Assembly: GCA_009869945.1 (NCBI GenBank)
Contig: WIXG01000011.1
Span: 124,001-188,000, forward strand
Source of the DNA: Mesaphorura yosii
Taxonomy: Eukaryota; Arthropoda; Collembola; Poduromorpha; Tullbergiidae
Reading direction: 5' to 3'
DNA length: 64,000 bases
In this document: in pieces, positions 11,350 through 25,269 of the stretch
Numbering within the stretch: the first letter of the stretch is position 1
Layout: every line of letters starts with the position of its first letter
Notes under the pieces: model-generated
Database searches by the model: none
The model's input: the letters and a program-made list of their open reading frames with translations, nothing else
Told to the model about the DNA's origin: nothing
Made by a program: the position numbers and the translations under genes

Positions 11350-14300
11350 CTAGGCTCCTGGATACTGGTTGACCCCAAAGAGCGGAGCCATGGCCTGTTT
11401 CCCGTGAAACGTTCTAACAGAATGGGTAGAAGCAGAAGCTAAGAGCTGTTGTTGATTGGGAAGAAAATTGGCCACAACAGTTTCAGGGACTTGTCGGATG
11501 CCAATTCCAAATTGGCCGGGGTTATTGTTGGAGTTGAAGTTGCTGAATGAATTGGTATTCACTTGTCGCTGCTGCTGCTGGAGCGGAGGTTGAACCTAAT
11601 TTGGTGGGACATATAATACACATTTAAGCAAACGTATAAAGCAGCACGGAGAAATTCGCATTCATAGGTTGACCTCTAAAATTTGTAAGATTGAAATCGT
11701 AGAATGCTTGGTATTCCACACAATTTTATGTACATGAAAGTGGTGAAAGGAAGGAACTGAAGATTAAATATACAAGAGAAATGAACGCATTGATGATTCT
11801 ACATCGTAGATCAAATCTTATCTCATCGATTTATGCATGCAGTATATTCAATTGTCAATGACCACGATGCAATTCAAGAAACGAGCAAAAGACTGGACTT
11901 ACATGAACTGGATTATGTTGCGAGAATTGACCACCATGACCTCCGTAGTCAGCCCACTTACTAAAGTCGATGTTGAGAAGAACACCCGAGCGACAGGGGA
12001 CACGCGGATTGCTGAAATTGAGCGTCAAAATGAGTATGAATACTTTCGAATTTTGATATTGTAAGTAAAGCGATATTGCAGATACGCCGACTTACATTTC
12101 ATGATCAGGCAACACCATCGGGTACAGCTGAATTGTGTCAATAATATCAGTGTTATCACAAACGATTCTCGCGAGTCTTGCTTTCCTCAGCTCTGCAAGC
12201 TGTTCCAACGTAAAGGAGTGGGGATGTCCGCCCAACTCATACCAGAAACGGTCACCACGTCGGGAATTGCTGAATTGTGAAGCGATGACACAGGCGAATG
12301 TTGGGCCAACCATGGCGCCTGGCAACGGTCTCTGAAAAATGGCATCCGCATTAAATTGAAATTCTCTCCACATTCTGGAGCTCCTCTTGCGATTGCAATT
12401 GTATACTTATTTGTACCTCCGACACACCACCGGACCATAAATCAATATCTTGTGGATGGACGTAGATTTGAGAGTAACGTTTCACTGTGATGTTGTTCAT
12501 TGAGCCGAAAAGATCGTCCCAGCCCTCTGCACCGGGGAGTCCGCAGTATTTCCTGAAAAGGGAAAGAGGTATACAAATTACTCAGATTGAAAATTACATT
12601 AAATCGTATAATTATCGTGCACAGTCCACAATAATTGATCATCAATACACTACTAACACTACAAAAGATAATTGCATTCCATCGAATCACTGAATGGCTA
12701 CTGCAGTTTCTATTGTCATATACCCGCACGCATTTTTGTTATGGTCGTTGATGCCACCGTGTCAGAGTAATTGTAATTGCAAATTGCACTATAGTAATTC
12801 TCCTGTGCCTTAGAACCACATTATCGTTCTGAATGAAGTCTTGGCCATTGTAGCTTCGTGCTTGCTGTACTGTTGTGTCGTAATTATCAATTAATTTCAT
12901 TCAGATTATTATTATTTGCAGTCCACGGCAGTTAATTTAAATTACCATTATGCCATTATGTGGTACGTTTTACATTCTGTTCTCATTATGCGTACTTGGT
13001 GCTACTGCTGTGTTTGTGTAACAAAAACATTTAAAGTCATCAATCAATTGCGGACTGGCGACTCACGCATTACGGCATTACTACATTATACAGGTGCTGG
13101 TTCTGGCGCTCGTTTCTCACTTGTCGTGTCGTACGTACAAGACAGAATTATAAAGAAGATTATTATTAATCTTTCTAATACATCGTGGCTGAGCGGCGAA
13201 TGGTGGATTGATTATGAATGAATGAAAATGAATAAAATTGATTATCATTATCATATTGCGTTAATGTCATTACTAAATTACATCAGCCAGCCTGTGTAAG
13301 TAATGTAATATTTGCTTAATGAATGACAAAATGACGACGGGCGACGATTTCCAAAGACAGGCGACAAAGTACACAATTCACCATCACCATCAGACAGTTT
13401 AAGAAACTTGGCTTACCTGTATTCCATGTAAGATGGGAGTCCAAATTCTCGTCCTCTCGCCATGTTAAATGCGGCCAGATCGACACCAAAAGGCTGTCCT
13501 GGTTTACGGAACAAATGGTTTGTGACTTCTTGTGTGACCGAGTCATCCATGGCTTGTGCAACTTGGTTCGCCTAAAAACAAAAAGAGAATATGACTCGTA
13601 ACAATTGCAGGGAAATTCAAATCAAATTTGTCCATCCAAAAGAAATTAGGATCATTCTTACCATTCCCATGAAGTACTCGTCAATTACACCAGCACGGTA
13701 CAAGTCGAAGGGTTGACGAATCAAGTCACGAAGTCTTCTTGATGCTACAAAATTCATTATGCTTGAATTAAATCTGAATCCACTATTATGCTATTTTTGA
13801 GCCTCACCAATGAATTTGTGAGCCTTTGACCATCGTTCCACGTTTGTCGGCAGTAACGAATGGCCAAATCGGAAAGCAGCCGCCGCGAAGGAAGCCAGAA
13901 CGCCAGAGTTCACATTTGGATCGTACCCATCCCAATAGCCATCTTTCTGGAGCAAGAGGCCAAATTTGGCCATGACTTCTTTACCCAGCACGAGTGGGAG
14001 GAACTCGTTGTAGGTTACGTGTTGAATTTCTCCTATTACAATTCGTCTTGCTTCCTATTAATTGTGGGAATTGAAAACATTATAAATTAACATTGACCGT
14101 AGACATTCACCTGTCCATGTGTTCTCACCAGACTTGTAATTATGACCCTATTACTGTTTCTCATTGGTCATTACATCACTAAACTACTTACTTGATAAAG
14201 TATTTCGTCATCCCAGTGGGGATTTACTTCGCCCAGGCGGTGAGCCACACGATTGTGTTCTCGGGCCATGAGCGTGTGCATGCAGGTGAGTACCAATTGC

Positions 14301-17300
14301 TCGTTGACACGAATCTCACCTAAAATGACAAAACAATATGAGACTCATACCTTCAAAATGCCACAACAATTATGCATAGAAATTCAATAAAATTACCAGC
14401 GTCAAAGCAGTACATGGAACGATTAGGTCTCGTGCATCCTTCCTCTGGAATGTCTAACTTCAGCGGGAGCAAGTCGTGGAGGCCGTACTGTGCAAAGACT
14501 GGGTTCATCCTCAGCAGTCCGCCGTATCCTGATCTCAGGGAGCGGGCAAAGCCCTCCTCCACACCGTACACGGTGTTGCCGTCGAGGATGGCGGTGAGAA
14601 TGTTGAACTGGTTTCTCGAGCCTTGAATAAAACACATGCGTGTCAGATAATTTCAACTAGTTGGGTACTTGTTTATTACGTCTAGGAACAATTACCTAGC
14701 CGGCATCCTGCCCGTACTGCTGGGAATCCACGGACAAAGTCAATGCATCGGACACCGTACACTCCATAAAACGGATCGTCGTGAGGGATGTCAATTGGGT
14801 GGCAATACGGGTTCCTTGCGTTTGGTGGACGGTTACAGCACTCCTCCAGTTCGTTCCTTGTCAGTGGATCTAAGCAAGCAAACGATGAATTAAGGCACCC
14901 GCCAACTCAAGTTGAATAGCAGGAGACAATGTCTCTTACCAAGAGGAGTGGCAGTGAGTGTCAAGTCATGATCCATAAACTGACCCCAAGAAATCAGTAA
15001 AATAGTTGCGGCGTGATCATGGTAGCCTTCATCCGGGTGAATCGTACGCGAAACGATACGTGGAGGAGGAAGTGTAGACCCTTGGTAGCCAACTCTTGGC
15101 TCAGACATCGAATCAGCATATACAGGCTTCAAAAGTCGGGCGAACGGTGCCTGAACTGCACCCCATGTTGGATGCCTGCATTAACCAATGATAGAATTGA
15201 GTATTTTAGTGCCGGTAAACTCTTTACTTGCCTACTTAATCGCTTACTTCAAATTATTGCAGAGACCGTCGTATCGCCGATACTTTCCTGCCTGACAGTG
15301 CACGTTTGACAAGAACGCTGGGCAGATTTCACGGATGTGTGTTTTCGCGGTGTCGATGAGCGGGAGTCCATGCTCAATTTCGTCGAGCGATAGTCCGTAA
15401 GTCCTCGCCAGGATTCTGGACACCTCGAGCAGGAGTTCACCGATTGTTGCGAGTTCTTCGTGTTCGTAATGCTCACGTCGTTCAGGAACACCTTAAAATA
15501 ACAATTCAAGCGTCTAAACCACTGCGGGACAAAGTCAATGTGCGAATGAATTGCAGAATTGTATAATTGCGGGCACTTACGGATATATTTTCTTGCTTGG
15601 ATGTATGCATTGTTGACTGCGTCGAACGTAATACACGTGTGTGGTCCATTGTAGTTTCTGGAATACAAATGACAAATTAAATAGCAATGTGACCTAAACC
15701 GAGAAATTACAGCTGAAAGTCCGTGATTGTAAGTGAGTGTGATAGTAAGATGGCTTGCGGCGTAAGTACACACACGGCTGTGCGAATGCTGGACAGCTCA
15801 TACCGGTGAGAAAAAGCCATTGACAAGACAATGCAATGCCAGAGAATAAGCTTAGCGTCATAAGAAATTCAGTCAAATGAACCAAAAATACACATAGTAC
15901 ATAAAAGTTACTCCTTCAAGTAAACTTGTAATTGTCGTTTAACGCGTTTTCGGAAAACTCGCGTGAAGCTTCCCAATTCAAGCTCAAGTGACCGCGTTCA
16001 TCATAGTTTTGTAAGGGAGCTGAGTTGATTGTTACAGTGCAGGTCATCCATGCGAGCAAGCCGGAACAAAGCAGAAATATTCTGATACACACTCGAGCTA
16101 AAATCGCATCATTGCATGATCTGCTGTGCTATTTTTGCATGCTATGCTGCAGAGAATCCATTTAAACGTCTTGTTCCTGATATTTTTATGTTGTGTGTGC
16201 CCAATTATTTTCACAACATTTATCACCTAACAGACCCATTTCCCTATTGCAAGGTCATTTTTATTTGAGTTCTATTGGTGATGGTCCACGTCCAAAGTTC
16301 CTGTAACTGGCTATGCCTGGTGGAGGTGTCACCTTTTTACGATGTCCCACGATGTGACGCGATGGTATGTGACAGGCAAAAACAAAAAGTAATACAAAGC
16401 CAATAAAATAATGCCAATTGCTGTCGTTGAGCGTGCCAACTAGTGAACTCGTGAATTGTGTGATGCACTTCATTTTCGTGACGATTGTCACAATTTCAAA
16501 ATGCATTTGACGAGTTTGCGACTTCATTTCGCGAAATATGTGCTCAAATTTGTCAGGTTCTCTTGTGGGTTCATTATGTTCGGTGTTAATGTTTCATGCC
16601 TGAGTCTCGTGCCAAGCAAGCTTGAAAATGCGATCCTAAACCTGCAAATTCGTGCCAACTGCCAACTGCCAACTGCTTTTCAGATGCGAGATGCCATAAT
16701 TTCCTTGTTCTTCAATTTGCATTTGCGTTCGGAGTTGACTTTTGGGATTTGACCTACAGAAACTGAGCTAAAGTTCCCAAATTCTCCTGGGCCTTCTGTT
16801 TTTTGGCAAGTCCAAATTTTGATGTAGCCACTTGGTTGCAGAACACAGTAGAAGGCAGAGATAAAAAATGGGCAAGCACTGAGTAGGGCAACAGGAGAAT
16901 AGGACAGAGACGTGCACAATGTGACTGAAGGAATGCAAAACCACAAAATTGCATTCATTCGTTGTGCATTTCATGACTAAACCCATGCTCAATGCAATAA
17001 ACTTGCTTTTTTCTGAAACACAGCTTAAGATAAGTCAACCGTAACTATTTAATTACTAAACCTGAGCTTGTATGTGTTTGCAGCAGCAGCCGCAGTCAGA
17101 CTTTGATAATTTCTTCATAAATTGCCCTCAGCTTTGTCTTGTTTCGTTTCTGTTTGTTGGAATAATGGACATAATCGTGTTATAATTAGGGTTTAGTAGC
17201 TAATTGTGCAATTTGGAGTTGAGAAAGAGATCATTAGCAGCCGCTGCCGCGGGTTAATCTGAACGAAAGGCCCAGACTTAATTGCGCAATAAAAGAAATT

Positions 17301-20300
17301 GATCTGAATCTTGGTCAGTGGGCAGGAAATCGAGCAACATGAAAAGTTTATAAAGAACAAAGCACAACGATGATGACCAATGCGAAGGCAAAATGCAAAT
17401 TATTACGGCAGTGCAACCGCAGCCGGCCAGGAAATTATTTTGATTGCGATTTTGATGTATTGTTGTGGCCCATCCTATAAATAATATTCTTTGTCAGCAA
17501 ATGTGACTGTTTAGTCTCCAACAGATTAATGACGATGATTCTCAGCAGCGCAGCGGTGCATCATCACTGCTACTACGACTGCATTCAACTTTCCCTTCAG
17601 CTTAATCGCAACGTGAAATTCCATTTCCATTTTTTATAAGCCTTGCATAGTGAGAACTTGACCGTCACATTTCACGCTGTTGCTGCAAAATAAACTCCTC
17701 GCTACAAATCATTCTTTCTGTCATCGAAGTGTATGCACTTCTTTTCTTATCTTCATAAGCTCATCCTCACACTCATCCTGGTTCTCACGCGCCGAGAGAT
17801 GCCCGTTGATTACCTCGCGCGATTGCAATTTACAATTTGCAATCTTGCAATAAAAATTCCTCAACTGACCATCACCATCACCTCAGAGTTTGTGTTGTTT
17901 ATGTTTATGCAAAATTTAAAGCGCAACTTTCACTTCAGCTGGGTTCACATAATTCACTCACGCGGAGGTGGGAATTGGACGGAATTTATGTTTTATGCAT
18001 AAAGCAGAAACGGCGACGTAAATCCTTGAAATTGCGAGCTGCGCATGCGCACGAGAAGAGAGGGCCTGTCGGGGACATAAACTTGGATTTGGATTTTGGG
18101 CATAAATGTCAGAAATGAAATATGCACCATGTAAATGGACAGACTCATGTTATTAAAACGGCAGGTTACATTTCCTAGTAATGTGCAATATGCAGCGGCG
18201 ACGGAGATTTGGGTCATTGCCAATTTTTACGACTGCGACTGCTCCAATCGAGTCCGTAATTCGCCAGAGATAAGATGGAATAAATAATTTGTACTTCGCC
18301 GTTCGCGCTTGTAATGTTTGATAGTTAAAAGTACGGACATGAAAGGTTAATTAGCTCGTAAAATTTTATGCCTGCAGAAAAGCAATCCGGCCTTGTCATA
18401 TTGAAAAGCTTTTAAAGTTCGTAATCACGTTCATCGAGACTATGTCCTTATCGGTAATGTATTTACAACGGTGACCGCGGTGTCAAGAACTACAGATCTG
18501 AATTGATTCTATTGACGTACCCAAAACGGTGAGTGCTGTGCGTAAAATGGCTACTTACCCAATGTAATTTGAAAACCATCTACAATTCGCATTCGCGTAT
18601 CGCATGTGAGTTCATATTGGCGAATTTGAGTGCAAATTATAAACGGTTCGAAGAAATGTGTCGGAGTCGGAGTTTCCGCGTTACAGGTCAAGAAATGCAA
18701 CCCAAATTTGGAACAGTATAAAGGCAAACACAAAACAAAACAAACATGAGCAATCCAATTATACACGGAAAGAGGTAGTGTTAGTGGCTTGGTTAGTGAG
18801 CGAAGCCCTTGTATTCGAATTGCTGTCTGATTATGTCATGAGTCTCAGATCGTAAATTGGTGCGTTGCTGCGTTTTAAATTGTAAATTGTATTTAATGGT
18901 TTCAGTACCTGCCTGGGCGGGCACAGACTTACGGATTTCCTCTGAGCGTATTTAAATTATAGTCGAACGCTGATGATCTTCCCGGTCCTTCGAGCAGGAG
19001 GGCGCACTCGGAGTTCCCGCCACCACCGCCCCCGTGATCGTCCAGGGGCTCAAAGTGCTGAAGCCCTTGCTGGGCCGATCCATGAACAAGTAATAAAAAT
19101 AGTATTTGGCTGAATAATATTTCTCTGCAAAGACAAGAATACAATTCAAAATTAACTTTCGTTCACCGTACAATCGGAGCTCGAAATCACGAGGCGTAAT
19201 TGTAATTGAATTAATGCGCGCACGTATTCGCCTTGTAACAATGACCATTGCAATATTTCATAGCAATTACGTATTGTGAAGTTAAATGATTACTGCACCA
19301 GAAATGATAAGAGTTGAATTTATTGAAATGAGACGACGCATTTACGCAGCTGCGTATTTAAATTTGTGGTTTGAAAGTAAATCTGCACGTAATTACTGCA
19401 TTGTATCAGAAAACAATAAAATTGTATAAGTATAATCAGACAAGTCACCAACAGCGTCAATGCCAGCAGGCTGGCAGGCAGGCAGGCGGCTGGTCAAACT
19501 ATTGTGACTGCCCAACTTTCCATTACGAGTTTTTTATTGATCCCAGCTCAACGGCTTTGGCTTTGGCTTGTGGCTTTAGCTGTACTACTACAAATTGTGA
19601 GAATTTTGAGGTGCATCATCAGCAAACGCACTTGTCATAAATTGGCTTGGATATTTTTATGCATATTTAATCGGCGTACTTTTCCCATAATTCAAACTTG
19701 CCGTTGCGTTTACCGCAGACAGCATAGGTTAGCGCCATGCCCAATAGAAGCTCGAAGCTTGTTTATTCTTGCTATAGTTGATGAGATAATACGCAAGTAT
19801 TGGTCGTGATTACCTGATTTGCAACAATCCACTTCATTATGTGAATTAATATCATCGCAGCTCGCGTAATACGAGCGAGTTTGGGCTCATGAATATTTTA
19901 TGCGAATTTTCACTTTTCTGTACAAAAAATCAAGTAAAGCAAGTCATGGCCTGGGCTTCTTATGTCAATACGCAATTTTCTACAAAAAACCAAGAATGGA
20001 GCGGAATGTCAAGTGAAACTCGTGAGTGTGAGTGTATTGTTTCATCGCGCGTACGAAGCATAATGTATAATGCAATTAGCAGCGCTTAATTGGTACTAAA
20101 TTCCTTTTGCAGGTAAACGACTCAACGGCCGCGTGGTGCCGTACAAAGTACAAACTGTATGTTAATTGCAGCGTAGCATGTAAATCGCCATAACGCGATG
20201 AAATATGATTGAATTAAGCCGGACGGCATGGCACGAGTAGGATTAATGTTCCTACCTCTTGCCAAGAGAAGATGAAACTTCCTGAAGCTTAAATAAGGAT

Positions 20301-23300
20301 ATTGATGATGTAATGCAGTGCGATGTAAAGTACAAAAACCACTCACTCGATCAGATTTTGGGGTGGGTGCTTGGAAAGGTGCCAAAAGAAAGTCTGCGCC
20401 TCGTGAGTTGAGATTACGTCAATGATTAACACAATTAATACGATTAAGGCTTATCGATTCTGAAAATCTGAGGTATATCGTTGCATTCCTTCGGCTTGTG
20501 TTTTCCAAAGGGCCGATAAATAAATCTGTCTGTGCAAATGCAAATGTAAATTTTTGTCCCAAACACAAAAACTCACCATGCGCGTGTCAAGCGCCTAGAA
20601 GTCAGATTGCGAACGTGAAAGCATTTCAAATCACGCTCGAAAACGAGCATCTCGTGTCTCGTCGAATTCTTTGTCCCAGTCACGGATGACCGTGCAGGAA
20701 AGGAACAGAATTGTCATTTGACAGCAACGGCAATGGCAAGAAATGGTCTGGCTAGAAACCTGTGAAGAAGAGGTGAGATTATACACTCCTTCGCCATTCT
20801 CCTCCGTGCGAGCGAGCAGGCACGTTTTAGGTTTTAACTGCAACCGGAATGTTTTCAGGTTAGCAGGTCAGCAAATACAAGTTTATGAGAATCTCTGCTA
20901 AACCAATTGCGAATTGCGTTTCGAATTCTCATCGGAGCAGCGCAGTGCTGTGTTCTGCTGTCCTGGCTTCGGGCTGCTCAACGGCTGAAGTAAAGCACTC
21001 TGACAAATGGCCGGTCATTATGCACGAGTACGTAAGAGTACGTGAGAAATGTTACACTCTAACAAGTTCTTTCCAGATCTCACAACAATATAATTGAAAT
21101 TGAACTATTTGACTGATTCTTAAAAATCAAGTGCATTGTACAATAAAAGTCAAAAGACACATGTCACATACAAAAACCTGATGCGACATCGCAGTCGCAT
21201 AGACAGAAGACGAATTGCCAACAATGAAGTATACGATGCTTTGCTGCGCTGCGCTGTGTGGCAAATTACATTTCATTGTTATGATTGTCGTAAACAATGG
21301 CGACGGCGTCGACCGCGACTGTGACCACTTCCAATAAAACGGCAACAATAGCACAAAGTACGCACACGTACGTATCCATTCGTGATTCGCCATCGCCATT
21401 CGCATTTAGTTCCTTCTGGGATCTCGCTTCTGCTTCCGTCTGGGACTCGAAATTTCCCTTTCTTTATATTCACGAGTCTGCTTATCGTGTTTAAATCTCG
21501 TTAAATGGTTCTTGCACTTCATTGCTTGACTTTTACGATTATTCCTGACTTTACGACGAACACTTTCGTCGTTCGTGTCCATCAGCTCAGCGCAGATGCC
21601 AAAGTAATTATCTTGCAGTTGTAAAGTATTATGATGGATGTCACGATACATTGCATTTGGCATCGTGCATCGTCATCTCCAAAACCAGGCCCACTTGAAT
21701 CATGTTACTACGGTGCATTTTTGCAGGCAGGCAGGCACTTAACCAGGTCAATGTTGTTCCGCATGATTGGCACATTCGTGCTATCGCATTTACGTGCGAC
21801 GTGCATTTCGTATACGCCAACTTCCTCAAATCACTCTGGCTTTCTTCCCCTGGCTGCCTGCTTGCTTGCCATAAAACTGCATTTTAGCACCAAAAAACGC
21901 ATAAAAGATACAATCGTCAACCTTTGCCGTGCGTGGTCAGTCGTTTAAAGACAGCGACAACGACGCAGACAAAAATGTAAGTCAAGTTGGCTCCAACGGC
22001 AAGTCAACCAAGCCAGCCAAGTTTGCTTGTGTAAGTAAAAGTTTTCATCATTAAATTACAAAATTACTTTTTTATGGCATTGCATTACACGTTGCACAAT
22101 ACAAAAACGAGATTAACAAGATCTCCACTGTCGAGTACAACATAATTACTACCGCAGTTCGAACATGTAGCCTGCACTGCAGGTTCGTACACATGCAGAA
22201 AGTCCTTCACCTTGCCATTTAAGATTCGTCATCGTCATTCTCTTGTTTTCGCACTCGAGCACATGTGTTCAATAGAATGCGGCCATGTGAAGCATGTTCG
22301 ACAATAATAAATTAAGTTATAACAATTTAGCAGGCTGAACGTCAAGGTAGAGTTGCGTTCACGTTACGCGACGCGCATGGAAAGTGATATCGGCAATCAG
22401 CACCCAGTGCGACGCAGCGTTTTGCAGTCAATTTGATTTTTCTTGAACCTGTTGCCTATGCCTTTGCTGCCTGCTTGGCCTGAGTAATTAATAATTCATT
22501 ACGGACTCGGTCCTTATTTGGCAATAAATTCGAAAGACGAAAACGAGAGTCGAGTCGATATAATTTCCTTTTCAGTCATACCGGTGAGAAACGTCCGAAG
22601 ACTCCGTGCACGCAAGGCGCAAAATGTTGAGCTGGTAATTAATTTTTCGTGCGGACGCAATTCACGAACACAAACAAATGACTGTGCTGTGTGCCAAGAC
22701 GCTCAAGCAAGCCAGTAAATGAGTTTGATTATGAAAGACGAGCGAGAAGAGTTATGAAACACTCTATTTATATTTTTAAGGTGTATTTATTTAAAATTCT
22801 GCAGAATATTGTTGTAATAATCTAGACTCTGACTGCTGACTACAGACTTTGTCTCTATTGCATTTATATGGTATTATGAGCACAACTTTCATGCTCTGAT
22901 TCGTCATGATTCGAGCTTGTGTTTGTGCACTGTGACTCTGCATTCAGCACTGCATCACTAAATTGTACAACTTTTGGTGTTCACGTTTACATCTTTACAT
23001 TTAGCTTCTTCGCAGGCAAGATTTTAACTATTTCAGTGTGGTGACTTGGATTGTGATCTTTAATTCCTGAAGTTATGTCTTCATTACGATGAGTCTGAGC
23101 AGATTTGAGTATTTGAGCTAAACGATGGGACAAGAGTGGTCAAATTATTGTTTTGATTTACTTTTGCCAACTATTTTTTCAAACCGAATTTTACTTCTCC
23201 GGATGGACAGGATTATTAGCGTTAAAGGTTGTCGTAGCCCGTCTTTCAGTCAAATTCGTCAAAAGTTGAACACCATTTCGATTTCTATCTAAATTTTTAT

Positions 23301-24664
23301 AAACACGAGTGAGTTATAAAGTATGTGTTGTCTTTGTTCGTTCTACTGGTTCTACTGTTGAGGGGGCGAAAATTAGCTAACAGTCTCGTAATGTAATGGC
23401 AACGCATTTTGTAATAAGTAGCTTATGATTACTCTATTCTTGACTCCCAAATTACATTGTTGCAAATTATTCCAGTTCGGTTGGCTTGCAAAGCGGAACG
23501 GTTTCCTTCGTTTATTCAATTCCTTTTTTACCTTTTCAACTTTGCCTTTACTTTGCTACAATTGGTAGTATTACTGCAATTTACAATTTACAAGATTAAG
23601 GCAAATACTGCACGAACATAAATTTTTTAAGATGCGTTATTTGGAAGTTTACTTCTTAACGTCCATTGTTAGCTTAGTAAGCAACTTGGACATTACGCGG
23701 ATTCTGAGCCCCTGCCTGAGACTGTCGACTGTCAATATGTTAATTACGATTTGCCACGTTCACGATTGGCGATTTCTATTGAACCTCGCATTCAATTTAC
23801 TAATTACCAATCAATTAAAGGGGAGAAGATGCATTATGGAAATTTACACGGCCACGGGCCATACCCGCAGCCGCAGCCAAAGCCACATGTCGCATCCTGC
23901 TGGTATCGCCAATTGCCATTATTGTACTTTGCAAACACTGAAATTGCAAAATGAGAAACAATGCTGTGCAGTGTACACAAAGAATCCACAACGCAGCACA
24001 GGTACCCATCACACCATCAGCACACGACATTGCGCTTCTCTGTAAAGATGCTGCTGCTGATTCTGGTGCTGATGGTGCAGATGATGATGACATGACCAGA
24101 GACAGAGAGAGACGCGACGCGTCTTGCGTCTACAGTTTATAGTCAGTCAATCGTTTGTTCTACACAAATAAACACTTTCTCTTTTAAATAAAGAAAACGC
24201 CAGCTTTACTGATCCTGCTTGCTGCTCACTGCTTGTATACACCACACCACCACACGTAAATCGCAAACTACCTCCATAATAATCATCTCTATTGACTCTT
24301 TGCTTTGCATCTTCGCTGCTTCTGCTTCTTGTTGGCTTCTCACCACCATAAAAATCCACAAATCCATATCAGCCAAGTATAATAACAATATTGTTCATAA
24401 ATGAAGCTAGCAGGCCTGAATGTGTATTTAAAGTATTTATGCAACTGTCGTAATAATTTACACATTATCTGAGCTCACGACTCAGGCTGGCTCAGGCCAG
24501 GCTAGGCTCATCTTCTCATGAGTACAAGGAACTGCGATTTTGTAACTCTACACAAGTAATGCAGTTCTGCGCCGTGAAATTGCGATTGCGGTTGTTGGGT
24601 TTGTCTAGACTTTGCATGATGTGCAATCACGGTTCGCGATTTTGATGCGGACTCACCTGTACAT
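11350..24664 (-). CDS. Secreted animal haem peroxidase (peroxinectin/chorion-peroxidase-like)
   Basis: A fifteen-exon model closes in phase throughout and encodes 831 residues. Exons: 24664-24657, 19124-18933, 15657-15581, 15491-15248, 15175-14940, 14869-14696, 14621-14397, 14319-14192, 14054-13808, 13744-13662, 13571-13417, 12552-12417, 12331-12096, 12011-11903, 11595-11350. The first coding piece is only ATG TAC AG. It joins across a 5.5-kb intron to give a signal peptide ([15 protein letters not shown]). A Gly run and the peroxidase domain follow. [10 protein letters not shown] carries the distal Gln and His (His about 243), MAREHNRVA the catalytic Arg (about 405), and FRFGHSL the proximal haem-ligand His (about 493). 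[18 protein letters not shown] is the conserved helix near the haem. An active secreted enzyme using hydrogen peroxide to oxidise or crosslink substrates is therefore expected. Exon 15 gives a Gln/Asn-rich tail ending QYPGA. Confidence 0.9.
15658..18932 (-). other. Intron 2 of the peroxidase gene (3.3 kb)
   Basis: It lies between exon 2 (donor CC|GTAAGT at 18932) and exon 3 (acceptor TATTCCAG at 15658). Exon 2 ends with two bases of a codon and exon 3 supplies the third, giving [11 protein letters not shown]. No nested gene is convincing in either strand. Confidence 0.6.
19125..24656 (-). other. Intron 1 of the peroxidase gene (5.5 kb)
   Basis: Donor ACAG|GTGAGT at 24656 and acceptor CTTTGCAG at 19125. 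It interrupts the third codon of the signal peptide. I see no nested coding gene or RNA gene. Such a long first intron in a gene whose other introns are mostly short may hold enhancers. Confidence 0.55.
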
Positions 24665-25254
24665 TCTTAGACTACTTCTACTGCTACAGGTGCTGCGGAA
24701 AAACTGGAGGAAATTGCTTATGTGATTGAGCATGATCGCTTGCGTAGCAGCAAGGTTTTCGTTCAGGAACGAATTGGGTGTTGACGTTGACTTGGACGCG
24801 TGCTGCGTGTGGCGTGTTGCGTAGAATCCGATTACGAGAATCGCATCCTTGCGGGAGGGCAGGGCACGTTTTCGGATTCGGGTTGTAAAAATGGCACTTG
24901 TTGAAGGGGTACACGCGGTTGAGGGCCGTTGCTTGATCGCGTCTGGTCTGGCTGGTTAGGTCAGAGGACTGATCTTGCACAACACTGCACTGCGACGCAA
25001 AAAATGGTGAAAATCCACAGTGAAGAAGGAAGAAGCTGCTGCTGCGAGTCGTGTGTAAGGAATTTGCGAATTTGAGAATCTCTTCGGATACCGAATTTCA
25101 ATTCATATTCACAAATCCACTTCACTCTCACGTTTGCTTATAAATAACGATTGAGTCGAGTTGTCCAGCACAGCGGCTTTTCTTGTGGCGTAACGTAGTG
25201 TTGTCCAGTGTGAACTCGGGCAATGTCCACTGTTGGCACTGCGTTATGCCAGTG

Positions 25255-25266
25255 CCCTATTTATAG
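25255..25266 (-). promoter_or_regulatory. Candidate TATA box of the peroxidase gene
   Basis: On the minus strand CTATAAATAGGG is followed about 30 nt later by a CGCAGTGCC initiator-like site near 25236. A start there gives a leader of about 570 nt ahead of the ATG at 24664. A second TATA-like TTTATAAGC at 25137-25145 is an alternative. Confidence 0.4.
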
Positions 25267-25269
25267 TAT

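Noticed and set aside
11350-11595. Internal donor GGG|GTCAAC at 11373 linking exon 15 to the tail exons
   Set aside because: It is phase-compatible but matches the donor consensus poorly; skipping exon 15 from the strong GTAAGT donor at 11902 is simpler.
24684-24980. 98-residue open frame on the minus strand upstream of the peroxidase start
   Set aside because: It has no ATG start, and it sits in the leader exon that ends with the true ATG at 24664; its composition is not protein-like.
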